From Savagea sp. (GTDB lineage: Bacteria; Bacillota; Bacilli; Bacillales_A; Planococcaceae), in the NCBI GenBank assembly GCA_030146155.1, contig JASLCF010000166.1:1-35661 (forward strand): a DNA stretch of 35,661 nt, given 5' to 3'. Under the pieces are notes generated by a model. It had not been told where the DNA came from. It ran no database searches and worked only from the letters and a program-made list of their open reading frames with translations. Positions 24,164-32,684 of this stretch are shown piece by piece (the stretch's first letter is position 1; every line of letters starts with the position of its first letter). Made by a program: the position numbers and the translations under genes.

Positions 24164-25084
24164 TTAGCTAAAGATGGAGAAGATTATAATTGACACGAAT
24201 AAAATGGTCATATAATTAATCGAGTAAACGAACATAGTCGTTGCCCACTTCATATCATCTTTCGCTTTAAAACCTTTGACTGCTAAATACAGCCATCCGA
24301 TGTTTAACAGTGTAGCAAACCCTATAAACCAAGGACCTAATTGACTTAAAAGGAATGGCAATGGGAACAGTAGTAATACCCACGCTAACATCGATTTTTT
24401 TGTACGTGTAAATCCTTTAACTACTGGCAACATCGGGATACTTGCTGCACGATACTCTTCCGTCCGTCTCATTGCAAGTGCATAGAAATGAGGGGGTTGC
24501 CACACAAACATAATTAAGAATAAGGCAAGTGCTCCCATTCCTAACTGTGGTTCGATTGCTGCATACCCGACGAGCGGCGGTATTGCTCCAGAAATACTTC
24601 CTACAACCGTGTTGCTTACATGTTTTCGTTTTGACCACATTGAGTAAACGACCACATAGCTAATCACGCCTGCTAATCCTAACAATCCTGCTGATGTATT
24701 AACTGCAAAGAGTAAGACTTCTCCGAGAACGATGAATGACATCGCTAAGACAAATACAAATCTGCCACTGAACCTGCCAGAAACAGTCGGTCTAGCTTTT
24801 GTCCGCTCCATCAATGGATCAATGTCTCGGTCAATCCAGTTGTTCATCGCAGCTGATCCCGCAATAATGAATGCAGTACCGGCGAGCGTAAGAATTAACA
24901 AGTCTATGCTTTGTAGAAAACTTCGATTGGTGAATTGTAATGCCAAGAATAGACCTGTGAATGTAGTAATCAAATTAGAGTTCACAATTCCAATTTTAAT
25001 TAGTGCTGTAAATTCTTGAACAACCGACTTCACTTCTACCTCACGCTTCCCGGATACTGGTGTTACAGTACGGGTCTTTGACAT
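24164..25084 (-). CDS. ctaB: Protoheme IX farnesyltransferase
   Basis: CtaB (heme O synthase) attaches a farnesyl group to heme B. The 306-residue UbiA-family membrane protein has about eight to nine membrane segments. The prenyl-diphosphate-binding aspartates appear in NNWIDRDIDPLMERTKARP near residue 83, and the second motif lies around YALAMRRTEEYRAASIPMLP near 202. ATG at 25084 follows AAAGGAGG. First gene of the ctaBCDEF unit, divergent from ctaA, which makes heme A from its product. Confidence 0.97.
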   Translation of the reverse strand: MSKTRTVTPVSGKREVEVKSVVQEFTALIKIGIVNSNLITTFTGLFLALQFTNRSFLQSIDLLILTLAGTAFIIAGSAAMNNWIDRDIDPLMERTKARPTVSGRFSGRFVFVLAMSFIVLGEVLLFAVNTSAGLLGLAGVISYVVVYSMWSKRKHVSNTVVGSISGAIPPLVGYAAIEPQLGMGALALFLIMFVWQPPHFYALAMRRTEEYRAASIPMLPVVKGFTRTKKSMLAWVLLLFPLPFLLSQLGPWFIGFATLLNIGWLYLAVKGFKAKDDMKWATTMFVYSINYMTILFVSIIIFSIFS

Positions 25085-25412
25085 TCGAATCCTCCTTTCA
25101 AAGTAATCTTGAAGCTTGACTACTCTACTTAACTATATCGAAAAACCGAAGAAATTTCTACACTATTTCACAATTATCTTGGTTTTCCAATACTTTGACG
25201 TCAAAACGATACGTCACTTATCTATAGTAAAGCATTTCAGGCTAAGATTTGTGAAGTAAAATCGTCTTTTTTATGAACAAATTGTGAAGTTGAGTCATTT
25301 CTTAGGAACGTGCTCTTTATTTCATTGTATTTCATGTCTTTTTTCGTTATCATCTTTCATGTAGAGTGTTTTCTGCATTCGTCAACTATTACATAAAGTA
25401 GGTGTACCTCTT
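25085..25412. promoter_or_regulatory. Divergent ctaA-ctaB control region
   Basis: This 328-nt gap has no gene. It contains TTGTGAA on plus at 25249-25255 and 25282-25288 (33 bp apart, about three turns) and on minus at 25173-25167. It also holds a 12-bp palindrome, TTTGACGTCAAA, at 25194-25205. Predicted promoters are TAGAAA-17-TATAGT for ctaB (25160-25132, minus) and a weak TTGTAT-17-TATCAT for ctaA (25325-25353). In B. subtilis the ctaA/ctaB region is activated by ResD, whose sites contain TTGTGAA; Rex half-sites look the same. Confidence 0.65.
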
Positions 25413-26336
25413 TTGAAATACAATAAAAATTTAAAATGGTTTGGACTCGTTTCTACAATAGGAATGCTACTTATTTTACTAGGTGGCGCTCTAGTTACTA
25501 AAACCGATTCAGGGATGGGATGTGGCCGCCACTGGCCAGGTTGTAATGGTAAATTAATCCCTGATGAAATTACCCAAGAAGTTTTGATTGAGTTTTCTCA
25601 CCGTGTAGTGACTGCTGTTGTGGGTATTGCTATCGTTTTACTTGCGATATGGTCTTGGAAGCAATTAGGGCATATTCGAGAAACAAAATTTTTGGCAATT
25701 TCTGCAGTATTCTTCCTAGTTTTACAGGCTCTCATTGGGGCTGCCCAAGTTTTATGGGGGCAAGGTGATTTTATTTTAGCATTACACTTTGGAATCTCAT
25801 TACTTTCTTTTGCCTCTGTTTTTTTACTCACACTCATTATCTTTGAAGTAGACCGAAAATTTGATGCCGATCGAGTCAGAATGGATAAAAAATTACGTTT
25901 CCATACAATCGGAGTGACAGCCTATTCTTATTTGGTCATTTACACAGGTGCATTAGTCAGACATACAGAATCAGAAATGGTTTGTCCATCTTGGCCACTC
26001 TGTCACTCTGCCGAATCTAAAGGTTTTTTACCTACTTATTTTGAAGAATGGGTTCAAATGGGACATCGTTTAGCAGCAGGGCTTCTCTTTTTATGGATTA
26101 TTTATATTATGATTTATGCGATAAAACATTATAAAAATCAACGGGTGATTTATTGGGGCTGGATTTTTGCAGGAATACTTGTTTCATTACAAGTAATCGC
26201 TGGAGCAATTGTCATTTTTACAAAAATAAACGTGATTGTCGCTCTATTCCACTCTCTATTCATTACATTACTCTTTGGATTACTCACCTATTTCATACTG
26301 CTTCTTTTCCGCTCAACCGATACTTCTCATTTATAA
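25413..26336 (+). CDS. ctaA: Heme A synthase
   Basis: CtaA oxidises the C8 methyl of heme O to make heme A. The 307-residue protein has eight membrane segments. Both extracellular cysteine pairs are present (C37/C44 in GCGRHWPGCNG, C191/C197 in VCPSWPLCHS). The heme-ligand histidines fit family spacing: H63, H125, H218 and H280. The start is a TTG at 25413 preceded by GTAGGTG; the N-terminus aligns with known CtaA, so this start is likely. Divergent from ctaB and ended by a strong terminator. Confidence 0.96.
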   Translation: MKYNKNLKWFGLVSTIGMLLILLGGALVTKTDSGMGCGRHWPGCNGKLIPDEITQEVLIEFSHRVVTAVVGIAIVLLAIWSWKQLGHIRETKFLAISAVFFLVLQALIGAAQVLWGQGDFILALHFGISLLSFASVFLLTLIIFEVDRKFDADRVRMDKKLRFHTIGVTAYSYLVIYTGALVRHTESEMVCPSWPLCHSAESKGFLPTYFEEWVQMGHRLAAGLLFLWIIYIMIYAIKHYKNQRVIYWGWIFAGILVSLQVIAGAIVIFTKINVIVALFHSLFITLLFGLLTYFILLLFRSTDTSHL

Positions 26337-26340
26337 TTTC

Positions 26341-26379
26341 AAAAGCTGTTAGAACATTCATTGTTCTAACAGCTTTTTT
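26341..26379. terminator. Bidirectional terminator between ctaA and the 26390 gene
   Basis: AAAAGCTGTTAGAAC and GTTCTAACAGCTTTT form a perfect 15-bp stem with a 7-nt loop. It lies 4 nt after the ctaA stop and 10 nt from the stop of the convergent gene. Confidence 0.92.
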
Positions 26380-26389
26380 GATTGTGTTC

Positions 26390-27016
26390 TTATCTTTTTC
26401 TATAGATATCTTGCCATTCTTCACGAATGAAATCCAATTCTATATTTTCATCAGATACTTCTACTTCATTGAGTAACACAAGTGCTAATCCAAGTAACTG
26501 CGTAATCGACTTTTTAGGTCGATCGATACAAACAGTCACTCCTTCGATTGAACCTCCAAAGGTTAATAGGGTCACTTCCCTACAATTTGAAGCTTTCTTT
26601 GCCATCAATTGTGACTCAAGTTCTGTATTCAGAATAGCTACTCCATATTCATTTAATGCTTGAGTTTGTAATAGATAGCGAGTATCCATACTTGTAATTT
26701 TTCTAGCTAACAAATAAATATTGTTTTCTTTTGATTTCCCGTCTAAAGGAATCCAAACATGAAATTGATTATTATAAAAAAATACAAGTGGTTTTTTATA
26801 AAAACGTTTTAATTTTTCCTCACTATTTTTTATGAGCTGTTTATACTGCAAATAAATGGACATTAAAGTATCTTCAATAAAATATTGAACAGACTCTGGT
26901 GAATGTGATAATTCATTACCACGTAAAACAAGTGTTCCTTCTTTTTTATAACCTACAATCATGTATAGGTCATCTGACATCGTTGCAGTTGCTTTTGGAT
27001 ATTTTTTCTTCCCCAT
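26390..27016 (-). CDS. Hypothetical protein downstream of pycA, not recognised
   Basis: A 208-residue soluble protein with mixed alpha/beta pattern, starting MGKKKYPKATATMSDDLYMI. It contains a long basic helix (about 47-72, KQLIKNSEEKLKRFYKK), a beta segment PLVFFYNNQFHVWIPL and a hydrophobic helix near residue 178 (LLGLALVLLNEVEV). There is no signal peptide, membrane anchor or known motif. ATG at 27016 follows AGGGGGAT. It starts 28 nt after pycA on the same strand without a terminator between, so it is probably cotranscribed with ftsW-pycA. B. subtilis has no gene at this place. Frame, SD and terminator make it a real gene; its role is unknown. Confidence 0.7.
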   Translation of the reverse strand: MGKKKYPKATATMSDDLYMIVGYKKEGTLVLRGNELSHSPESVQYFIEDTLMSIYLQYKQLIKNSEEKLKRFYKKPLVFFYNNQFHVWIPLDGKSKENNIYLLARKITSMDTRYLLQTQALNEYGVAILNTELESQLMAKKASNCREVTLLTFGGSIEGVTVCIDRPKKSITQLLGLALVLLNEVEVSDENIELDFIREEWQDIYRKR

Positions 27017-27044
27017 ACAATCCCCCTATGAAAGATTAATTGAC

Positions 27045-30000
27045 CTATAAATGATCAATTTCAATCAACAAGTCCCCACTTGCAATTGCATCTCCATTTG
27101 ATACATGGATCTTTTTGATAACTCCATCAAATGGCGCCTGAATCGTTGTCTCCATTTTCATCGCCTCTGTAATCAATAAATGATCACCACGTCTCACTTT
27201 ATTCCCCTCTGCAGTCGCCACTTGCAAGACCGTACCTGGCATTGTTGCTCCAATGTGAGCATCATTACCAACTTCTGCTTGCATTCGTTTTTCAACAGTA
27301 CGTTCTGCATGCATGTCTTGAATAATTACTTCTCTTGGTTGTCCATTCATCTCAAAATAAATCACTCGAGAACCATCGGATTTCGGTTCACCGATAGATA
27401 CTAATTTAATGATTAGTGTTTTCCCTTTTTCAATTTCTACTTCAATCTCTTCTCCTAATCTCATTCCATATAAAAACTCTGGTGTTTGTATGACAGATAC
27501 ATCACCGAACAATTGATACATCTCCACATACTCAGTAAATACTTTCGGATAAAGTGCATAAGCCAGTACGTCCTTTTGTGTGACTGGACGAGAAAATTGA
27601 GGTTGCAACTGTTTTTCAATTTCTTTAAAGTCGGCATCCTCGAGAAGCTCACCTGGACGAACATTAATCGGTTGTCTTCCTTTTAAAATCACTTGTTGTA
27701 ACTCTTTAGGGAATCCGCCATAAGGCTGCCCTAAATAACCTTCAAACAGTTCAATAACAGATTCAGGAAAATCTATCGTTTCCCCTTTTTCAATGACAGA
27801 TTGTTCATCTAATTCATTTTGAACCATGAATAAGGCCATATCTCCGACTACTTTGGAAGAAGGAGTTACTTTTACTAAATCTCCGAACAGTAAGTTAACT
27901 CGGGCATACATTTCCTTCACTTCATCCCAGCGATTTCCTAAGCCAACAGCCCTTGCTTGCTGTTGCAAATTCGAATACTGGCCACCTGGCATTTCATGGA
28001 CATATACTTCTGAATGTGGACTATTCATCCCACTTTCAAAGTGTTGGTAATATTTGCGAACATCTTCCCAATAATAAGAAAGCTGCTCCATATTCTTTAC
28101 ATTACCTATAACCTGGCGTTGACTATTCTCCAAAGCGTAAGCTAGTGATGTGGACGAAGGTTGTGAAGTCAAGCCTGCCATTGATCCAAGAGCTGTATCT
28201 AAAATATCTACTCCTGCATCAATTGCACGTTTATACATGTAAATCCCATTACCACTTGTATCATGTGAATGTAAGTGGATAGGTAAATCAATCGTATCTT
28301 TCAATTCAGAAATCAGACGATATGCCGCTTCTGGCTTCAAAAGTCCGGCCATATCTTTAATAGATAATATATGAGCGCCTGTTTCTTCTAAAGCTTTGGC
28401 CATTTCTTTATAGTAAGCTACTGTATATTTATCGCGTCCATCATTTAAGATATCTCCTGTATAACATAAGGCTGCTTCTGCTATTTTATTATTTTTAACG
28501 ACTTCATCAATCGCTACTTCCATTCCTTTAATCCAATTCAAACTATCAAAAATTCGGAAAACATCTATTCCAGAGGATGCTGATTCTTGAATGAATGAAC
28601 GGATGACATTGTCAGGGTAATTTTTATACCCAACCGCATTCGCTCCTCTAAACAGCATTTGGAAAAGTACATTTGGAATCTTTTCTCGCAGTTGACTTAA
28701 GCGTTCCCAAGGATCTTCCTTCAAAAAGCGATAGGCGACATCAAATGTTGCACCGCCCCACATTTCTAATGAAAATAAATCTGGCATAAGCTTCGCCGTT
28801 TCTTCAGCAATTCCCATCATATCTGCAGTACGTATTCTAGTTGCTAAGAGTGATTGATGGGCGTCCCTAAACGTCGTATCTGTAAGCAATACGTTATTTT
28901 GTTCTTTTACCCATTTTACTACTCCTTGAGGACCTTGTGCTTCTAAAATTTGTTTCGTACCTTCTGGTATAACCAGTTCATTTGCCCCTTTTGGCGTCCT
29001 TGGATGTTGAAATATAGGTTTAGAAACATGACCAATTTCAGGAAACCCATTCACGGTAATCGTTCCTAGATAATTTAATATCTTTGTTCCACGATCTTTT
29101 TTCTGCTTGAATTCAAATAATTCAGGTGTCTTATCGATGAAAGCGGTATCATAATCACCCTTTAAAAAATCCGGATGTCGGACTACATTTTCTAAAAACG
29201 GAATATTGGTTTTAATTCCTCTTATTCTAAATTCCTGTAAGTTACGGTCCATTTTATTGGCCGCTTCCGCAAAAGTCATTCCCCATGTAGAAACTTTTAC
29301 GAGGAGTGAATCATAGTACGGTGTAATTTCTGCTCCCTGAAAGCCATTACCCGCATCTAGCCGAACTCCGAAGCCTCCACCTGAACGATAGACCATTAAT
29401 TTTCCTGTATCAGGCATAAAATCATTTAACGGATCTTCCGTAGTCACTCGAGATTGGATAGCATAACCAAACAATGGCATATCTTTTTGTTGGGGTACTT
29501 GCGCAACTTCATCATGCAACTGCTGCCCATTTGCCACATGAATTTGCGTATGCACAATATCAACACCTGTAATCATTTCTGTAATCGTATGCTCTACTTG
29601 AATCCGTGGATTGACTTCAATGAAATAAAATTCGTCATTGGCTACGAGAAATTCAACAGTTCCGGCATTCACATATTGAATATTTTTCATCAAATGAACA
29701 GCAGCCTCACAGATTGACTGTCTTAATTCGTCCGATAAAGAAATAGAAGGTGCGATTTCAACTACTTTTTGATGCCTTCTTTGAATACTACAATCTCTCT
29801 CATATAAATGAACGACATTACCATGTGTATCGCCAATGATTTGGACTTCAATATGTTTAGGGTTTTGAATAAATTTCTCCACGTAGACCTCATCAGACCC
29901 AAAGGCAGACTTGGCTTCTGACTTTGCTCTTTCATAGGACTCCTTCACATCTTCTTCCCGTTCTACAATTCGCATGCCGCGTCCCCCACCACCTAGTGAG

Positions 30001-30482
30001 GCTTTTACGATAATAGGATAACCATACTTTGCTCCAAACTGTTCAACTTCTTCGACAGATTCAACTGGACCATCTGTTCCTGGAATAACAGGAATATTTG
30101 CTTGAATAGCTTGTGTACGCGCTTTCACTTTATCCCCAAACATCTCTAAATGTTTAGATGTTGGACCGATAAAGATAATTCCTTCTTCTTCGAGTCTTTT
30201 CGCAAATTGTTCATTTTCTGCTAAGAAGCCATAACCTGGGTGAATTGCATTGGCTCCACTATCTTTTGCAATCGCAATAATTCCTTCAATATCCAGATAA
30301 GCATCGATTGGCTTTTTTCCTTCTCCAACTAAATATGACTCATCTGCTTTGTAGCGATGAAAAGAACCACGATCTTCTGCTGAATAAATACCAACCGTGG
30401 GAATTTTTAGCTCCGTACATGCTCTAAAAATACGGATTGCAATTTCTCCACGGTTAGCGACTAAAATTTTTTGAATAGACAT
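27045..30482 (-). CDS. pycA: Pyruvate carboxylase
   Basis: PycA carboxylates pyruvate to oxaloacetate using ATP, bicarbonate and biotin, refilling the TCA cycle. The 1145-residue single-chain enzyme has a biotin carboxylase domain (about 1-455, with KASLGGGGRGMR in the ATP-grasp loop and EVNPRIQVEHTITE), a carboxyltransferase domain (about 530-800, starting TDTTFRDAHQSL, with the metal-binding HLHSHDTSG), a linker/allosteric domain and a biotinyl domain. Biotin would be carried on K1109 in EAMKMET. ATG at 30482 follows GAGGGGG; ftsW ends 2 nt upstream, so the two are tightly coupled. Confidence 0.98.
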   Translation of the reverse strand: MSIQKILVANRGEIAIRIFRACTELKIPTVGIYSAEDRGSFHRYKADESYLVGEGKKPIDAYLDIEGIIAIAKDSGANAIHPGYGFLAENEQFAKRLEEEGIIFIGPTSKHLEMFGDKVKARTQAIQANIPVIPGTDGPVESVEEVEQFGAKYGYPIIVKASLGGGGRGMRIVEREEDVKESYERAKSEAKSAFGSDEVYVEKFIQNPKHIEVQIIGDTHGNVVHLYERDCSIQRRHQKVVEIAPSISLSDELRQSICEAAVHLMKNIQYVNAGTVEFLVANDEFYFIEVNPRIQVEHTITEMITGVDIVHTQIHVANGQQLHDEVAQVPQQKDMPLFGYAIQSRVTTEDPLNDFMPDTGKLMVYRSGGGFGVRLDAGNGFQGAEITPYYDSLLVKVSTWGMTFAEAANKMDRNLQEFRIRGIKTNIPFLENVVRHPDFLKGDYDTAFIDKTPELFEFKQKKDRGTKILNYLGTITVNGFPEIGHVSKPIFQHPRTPKGANELVIPEGTKQILEAQGPQGVVKWVKEQNNVLLTDTTFRDAHQSLLATRIRTADMMGIAEETAKLMPDLFSLEMWGGATFDVAYRFLKEDPWERLSQLREKIPNVLFQMLFRGANAVGYKNYPDNVIRSFIQESASSGIDVFRIFDSLNWIKGMEVAIDEVVKNNKIAEAALCYTGDILNDGRDKYTVAYYKEMAKALEETGAHILSIKDMAGLLKPEAAYRLISELKDTIDLPIHLHSHDTSGNGIYMYKRAIDAGVDILDTALGSMAGLTSQPSSTSLAYALENSQRQVIGNVKNMEQLSYYWEDVRKYYQHFESGMNSPHSEVYVHEMPGGQYSNLQQQARAVGLGNRWDEVKEMYARVNLLFGDLVKVTPSSKVVGDMALFMVQNELDEQSVIEKGETIDFPESVIELFEGYLGQPYGGFPKELQQVILKGRQPINVRPGELLEDADFKEIEKQLQPQFSRPVTQKDVLAYALYPKVFTEYVEMYQLFGDVSVIQTPEFLYGMRLGEEIEVEIEKGKTLIIKLVSIGEPKSDGSRVIYFEMNGQPREVIIQDMHAERTVEKRMQAEVGNDAHIGATMPGTVLQVATAEGNKVRRGDHLLITEAMKMETTIQAPFDGVIKKIHVSNGDAIASGDLLIEIDHL

Positions 30483-30484
30483 AA

Positions 30485-31663
30485 CTACGCCCCCTCTTTC
30501 ATCTCTTGATGCTTCGTAAACATAATGATATTCATTAATATGCCTAATGCGATGGATTTCAAGACGAAACTAGTTCCCCCAAAACTAATAAATGGTAATG
30601 TTACACCTGTAAGTGGGATTAATCCTGTTAAGCCACCGACGTTAATGAATGTCTGAATAGCAAATAAACTTCCAATACCCACAGCAAGCATCCTCGAATG
30701 AGGATCCTTCGAAACAAAAGCAACTTTCATTGCTTTATAGACAATAAGGAAGAGTCCTCCTAATACAATAGTTGTTCCAAATAGTCCCAACTCTTCACTT
30801 ATAATAGCTATGATAACATCCGTATGGGGTTCTGGTAAATACCCCATTTTTTGGACAGAATTTCCTAAACCTAATCCTTTTAAGCCGCCACTTCCAATTG
30901 CAATGAAGCCATTAACGATTTGTTTGCCTGAACCACTCTCATACTTGAATGGGTCAGCATAAGCTGTAAAACGACCTAAACGACTTTCCGTCATAATCGT
31001 GTCTTTTTTCCACAAAATAAATAAAAGCATAGGAATGATTGTGATAAAAAAGACTGAAAACATTTTTTTATACATTTCTTTCGTCACACCACTCACGACT
31101 AATACGGCAAGTGATACAAAAACGATAATCATCGTTGCTCCTAAATCAGGCTCAGTTAATACTAAAAATGCAACTGCCAGCATGACAATCATGGGTGGAA
31201 CAATATCTTGAGTAAATGTATTGTTTTTCTCTTCCACAAATTTATTCGCAAACACTGCAGATAAATACAATATCATTGTTAATTTCGCCAATTCTGACGG
31301 TTGAATATTGATAAAACCTAGACGAATCCAACTTTGAGCCCCTACAGAAGAACCTGCTCCTATAAAATGAACTAAAATTAAGAAGCCAAACATCGTCCCT
31401 AACATTAACACGATAACAGGTTTGAGTTTAAATAATTTATAAGGGATAAATGACATCATAAAAAATAATGGGACGCCTAATAAGACATATTTTAACTGTT
31501 GCATAAAAAAGTAATTGGGTGGTCGAGGAGGGTCGAACCGGTTCATTGCGATGAGCATGCTCGAACTGTAAATCATGAGTAACCCAAATAAAGCCAGTAC
31601 TAAATATGTGATAAATAAACCATAATCAAAATGTTTAAAAAGTGTTTTTACATATTTTTTCAT
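30485..31663 (-). CDS. ftsW: SEDS-family peptidoglycan glycosyltransferase FtsW
   Basis: A SEDS membrane protein that polymerises glycan strands at the septum with its class B PBP partner. The 392-residue product has about ten membrane segments. The family motifs are present: SWIRLGFINIQPSELAKL near residue 110, TEPDLGATMI near 168 with the conserved Asp, PEPHTDVIIAIISEELG near 278 and the C-terminal LPFISFGGTSF. Position between ylaN and pycA is that of B. subtilis ftsW, which argues against rodA or spoVE. SD is AAGGA before ATG at 31663. A hairpin separates it from ylaN and I see no strong promoter of its own. Confidence 0.93.
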   Translation of the reverse strand: MKKYVKTLFKHFDYGLFITYLVLALFGLLMIYSSSMLIAMNRFDPPRPPNYFFMQQLKYVLLGVPLFFMMSFIPYKLFKLKPVIVLMLGTMFGFLILVHFIGAGSSVGAQSWIRLGFINIQPSELAKLTMILYLSAVFANKFVEEKNNTFTQDIVPPMIVMLAVAFLVLTEPDLGATMIIVFVSLAVLVVSGVTKEMYKKMFSVFFITIIPMLLFILWKKDTIMTESRLGRFTAYADPFKYESGSGKQIVNGFIAIGSGGLKGLGLGNSVQKMGYLPEPHTDVIIAIISEELGLFGTTIVLGGLFLIVYKAMKVAFVSKDPHSRMLAVGIGSLFAIQTFINVGGLTGLIPLTGVTLPFISFGGTSFVLKSIALGILMNIIMFTKHQEMKEGA

Positions 31664-31688
31664 AATGCGTCCTTCCTATATAAACAAA

Positions 31689-31721
31689 AAACTCAAACCA
31701 CGTAAGTAACAGTTTGAGTTT
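31689..31721 (-). terminator. Terminator or attenuator between ylaN and ftsW
   Basis: AAACTCAAAC and GTTTGAGTTT form a 10-bp stem with a 13-nt loop, followed on the minus strand by TTTTTTG. The stem is AT-rich, so read-through into ftsW-pycA is possible. Confidence 0.7.
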
Positions 31722-31726
31722 CTATG

Positions 31727-32008
31727 TTATCCTTTGATATATAATTCGTGCAAAGTGTTCATTTCTTGCTCTAAACGAGTCAAAATTTCTTTTCCTATTT
31801 CGCGATCCACTAAATCTAACTTGACCGCAAAATCAATTTGCCGTGACAAGCCATACATTTGTGTGTCTAAAACTTCTTCATACAAGGGACACTGTGGCAT
31901 CGTTAAATGATCCATTTGCACTTTAATTAATTGAGCAATCTTCTCTGCATCCGCATGCAACTGACTCAACGCTCGTTCTTTATATGTCTCTTCTATCTTC
32001 ATATCCAT
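31727..32008 (-). CDS. ylaN: YlaN, iron-binding regulator of Fur
   Basis: A 93-residue helical protein of the YlaN family, essential in B. subtilis under iron limitation; the S. aureus homologue binds iron(II) and acts on Fur to ease repression. The core IKVQMDHLTMPQCPLYEEVLD (cut here to QMDHLTMPQCPLYEEVLD) and TQMYGLSRQIDFAVKL near residue 50 are the family signature, with a conserved Cys and acidic residues. Two ATGs are in frame (32008 and 32002); 32008 is used, with a G-rich SD upstream. Monocistronic or weakly linked to ftsW. Confidence 0.94.
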   Translation of the reverse strand: MDMKIEETYKERALSQLHADAEKIAQLIKVQMDHLTMPQCPLYEEVLDTQMYGLSRQIDFAVKLDLVDREIGKEILTRLEQEMNTLHELYIKG

Positions 32009-32028
32009 GAGGACGCCCCCAATACCTT

Positions 32029-32046
32029 TATAACGTCAATGTTATA
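32029..32046. repeat. Operator-like inverted repeat in the ylaN leader
   Basis: TATAAC and GTTATA flank GTCAAT as a symmetric site just after the predicted -10 box of ylaN. The 14-mer TATAACGTCAATGT here also occurs at 8343-8356 within the yceD promoter. Confidence 0.4.
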
Positions 32047-32051
32047 GCTAA

Positions 32052-32080
32052 ATTGTATCTTTTCAAGAATTAAATTGCAA
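32052..32080 (-). promoter_or_regulatory. Predicted promoter of ylaN
   Basis: On the minus strand TTGCAA (32080-32075), 17-nt spacer, TACAAT (32057-32052). A weaker plus-strand promoter for ylaL (TTTTCA at 32060-32065, TATTAT at 32082-32087, 16-nt spacer) overlaps it. Confidence 0.6.
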
Positions 32081-32109
32081 GTATTATATGTTTGTTGTCA
32101 CAAGTAGTG

Positions 32110-32136
32110 GCTCTTTCTAAACTTTCCAGAAAGAGC
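32110..32136 (+). promoter_or_regulatory. Hairpin in the ylaL-like leader
   Basis: GCTCTTTCT and AGAAAGAGC form a perfect 9-bp stem with a 9-nt loop, 38 nt before the start codon and not followed by a T run. It could be a 5' stabilising hairpin. Confidence 0.45.
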
Positions 32137-32174
32137 TATACTAAAGAGAGTTATAAATTGAAGGAGGAAGAAAA

Positions 32175-32675
32175 ATGGACGGAATGGTAATTATCAAAGG
32201 AAATGTCAAATTTCCAATCACCCTTGATCCAACGGTTTGGATTTTTGATGACCGACGAGTAGATCTTGATGAATTTTTAGAAACAGAATATATTGAGATT
32301 GATGAAGATGAAAAATATAAAGAAGGAATGGGTAAGCATTGGTCACGTGAAATAATGGAAGGTGCTACATTTCCACCTACTTTAAAAAGTGAAAGTAAAT
32401 TTGAAAAAACAAAAGCACTGGAAAAAACATATGCTATTTTGCTAGAACATTTCTTCAACAATGCCGAACCTCACGCAGAGGCCACGCATATTATCTTTGA
32501 ACGTACTGAAGGTGACGAAGTAAAAATAGCAATGGATGACCTCTCAAATGTGTTGCTTCAATTTAGTTTCGAAGGTAAACCTTTAAAAGAAGATGGCCCT
32601 GTGTACTTACTATGGAAAGATGGTTCTAACGCTAATGAACCTATCCGTTTCGTTACAGGCATTCGAGTAGAGTAG
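32175..32675 (+). CDS. ylaL: YlaL-like conserved protein
   Basis: A 166-residue acidic soluble protein. It starts MDGMVIIKGNVKFPITLDP, with WIFDDRRVDLDEF and KHWSREIMEGATFPPTLKSE further on, and matches my recollection of a Bacillales family between ylaK and ylaN that is sometimes labelled peptidyl-prolyl isomerase. No isomerase motif is evident, so I do not assign that activity. ATG at 32175 follows AAGGAGGAAG. It abuts ylaI (start 9 nt after its stop) and both are probably cotranscribed. ylaJ (sporulation lipoprotein) and ylaK, present in B. subtilis, are missing. Confidence 0.72.
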   Translation: MDGMVIIKGNVKFPITLDPTVWIFDDRRVDLDEFLETEYIEIDEDEKYKEGMGKHWSREIMEGATFPPTLKSESKFEKTKALEKTYAILLEHFFNNAEPHAEATHIIFERTEGDEVKIAMDDLSNVLLQFSFEGKPLKEDGPVYLLWKDGSNANEPIRFVTGIRVE

Positions 32676-32684
32676 GTGCATACA

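Noticed and set aside
24417..24638. 73-residue minus-strand frame inside ctaB
   Set aside because: An alternative frame within an intact ctaB; Cys-rich by chance, without an SD.
25085..25412. Riboswitch or T-box in the ctaA/ctaB gap
   Set aside because: No T-box sequence, no specifier hairpin and no terminator/antiterminator pair; the region is explained by promoters and short operator-like motifs.
26390..27016. Resemblance of the unknown protein to competence regulator ComK
   Set aside because: The spacing of an I-x-D, K-P, N-Q and W segment looked similar, but the conserved Cys, G-S-S and F-P-T motifs of ComK are not present and the C-terminus differs. I do not assign it.
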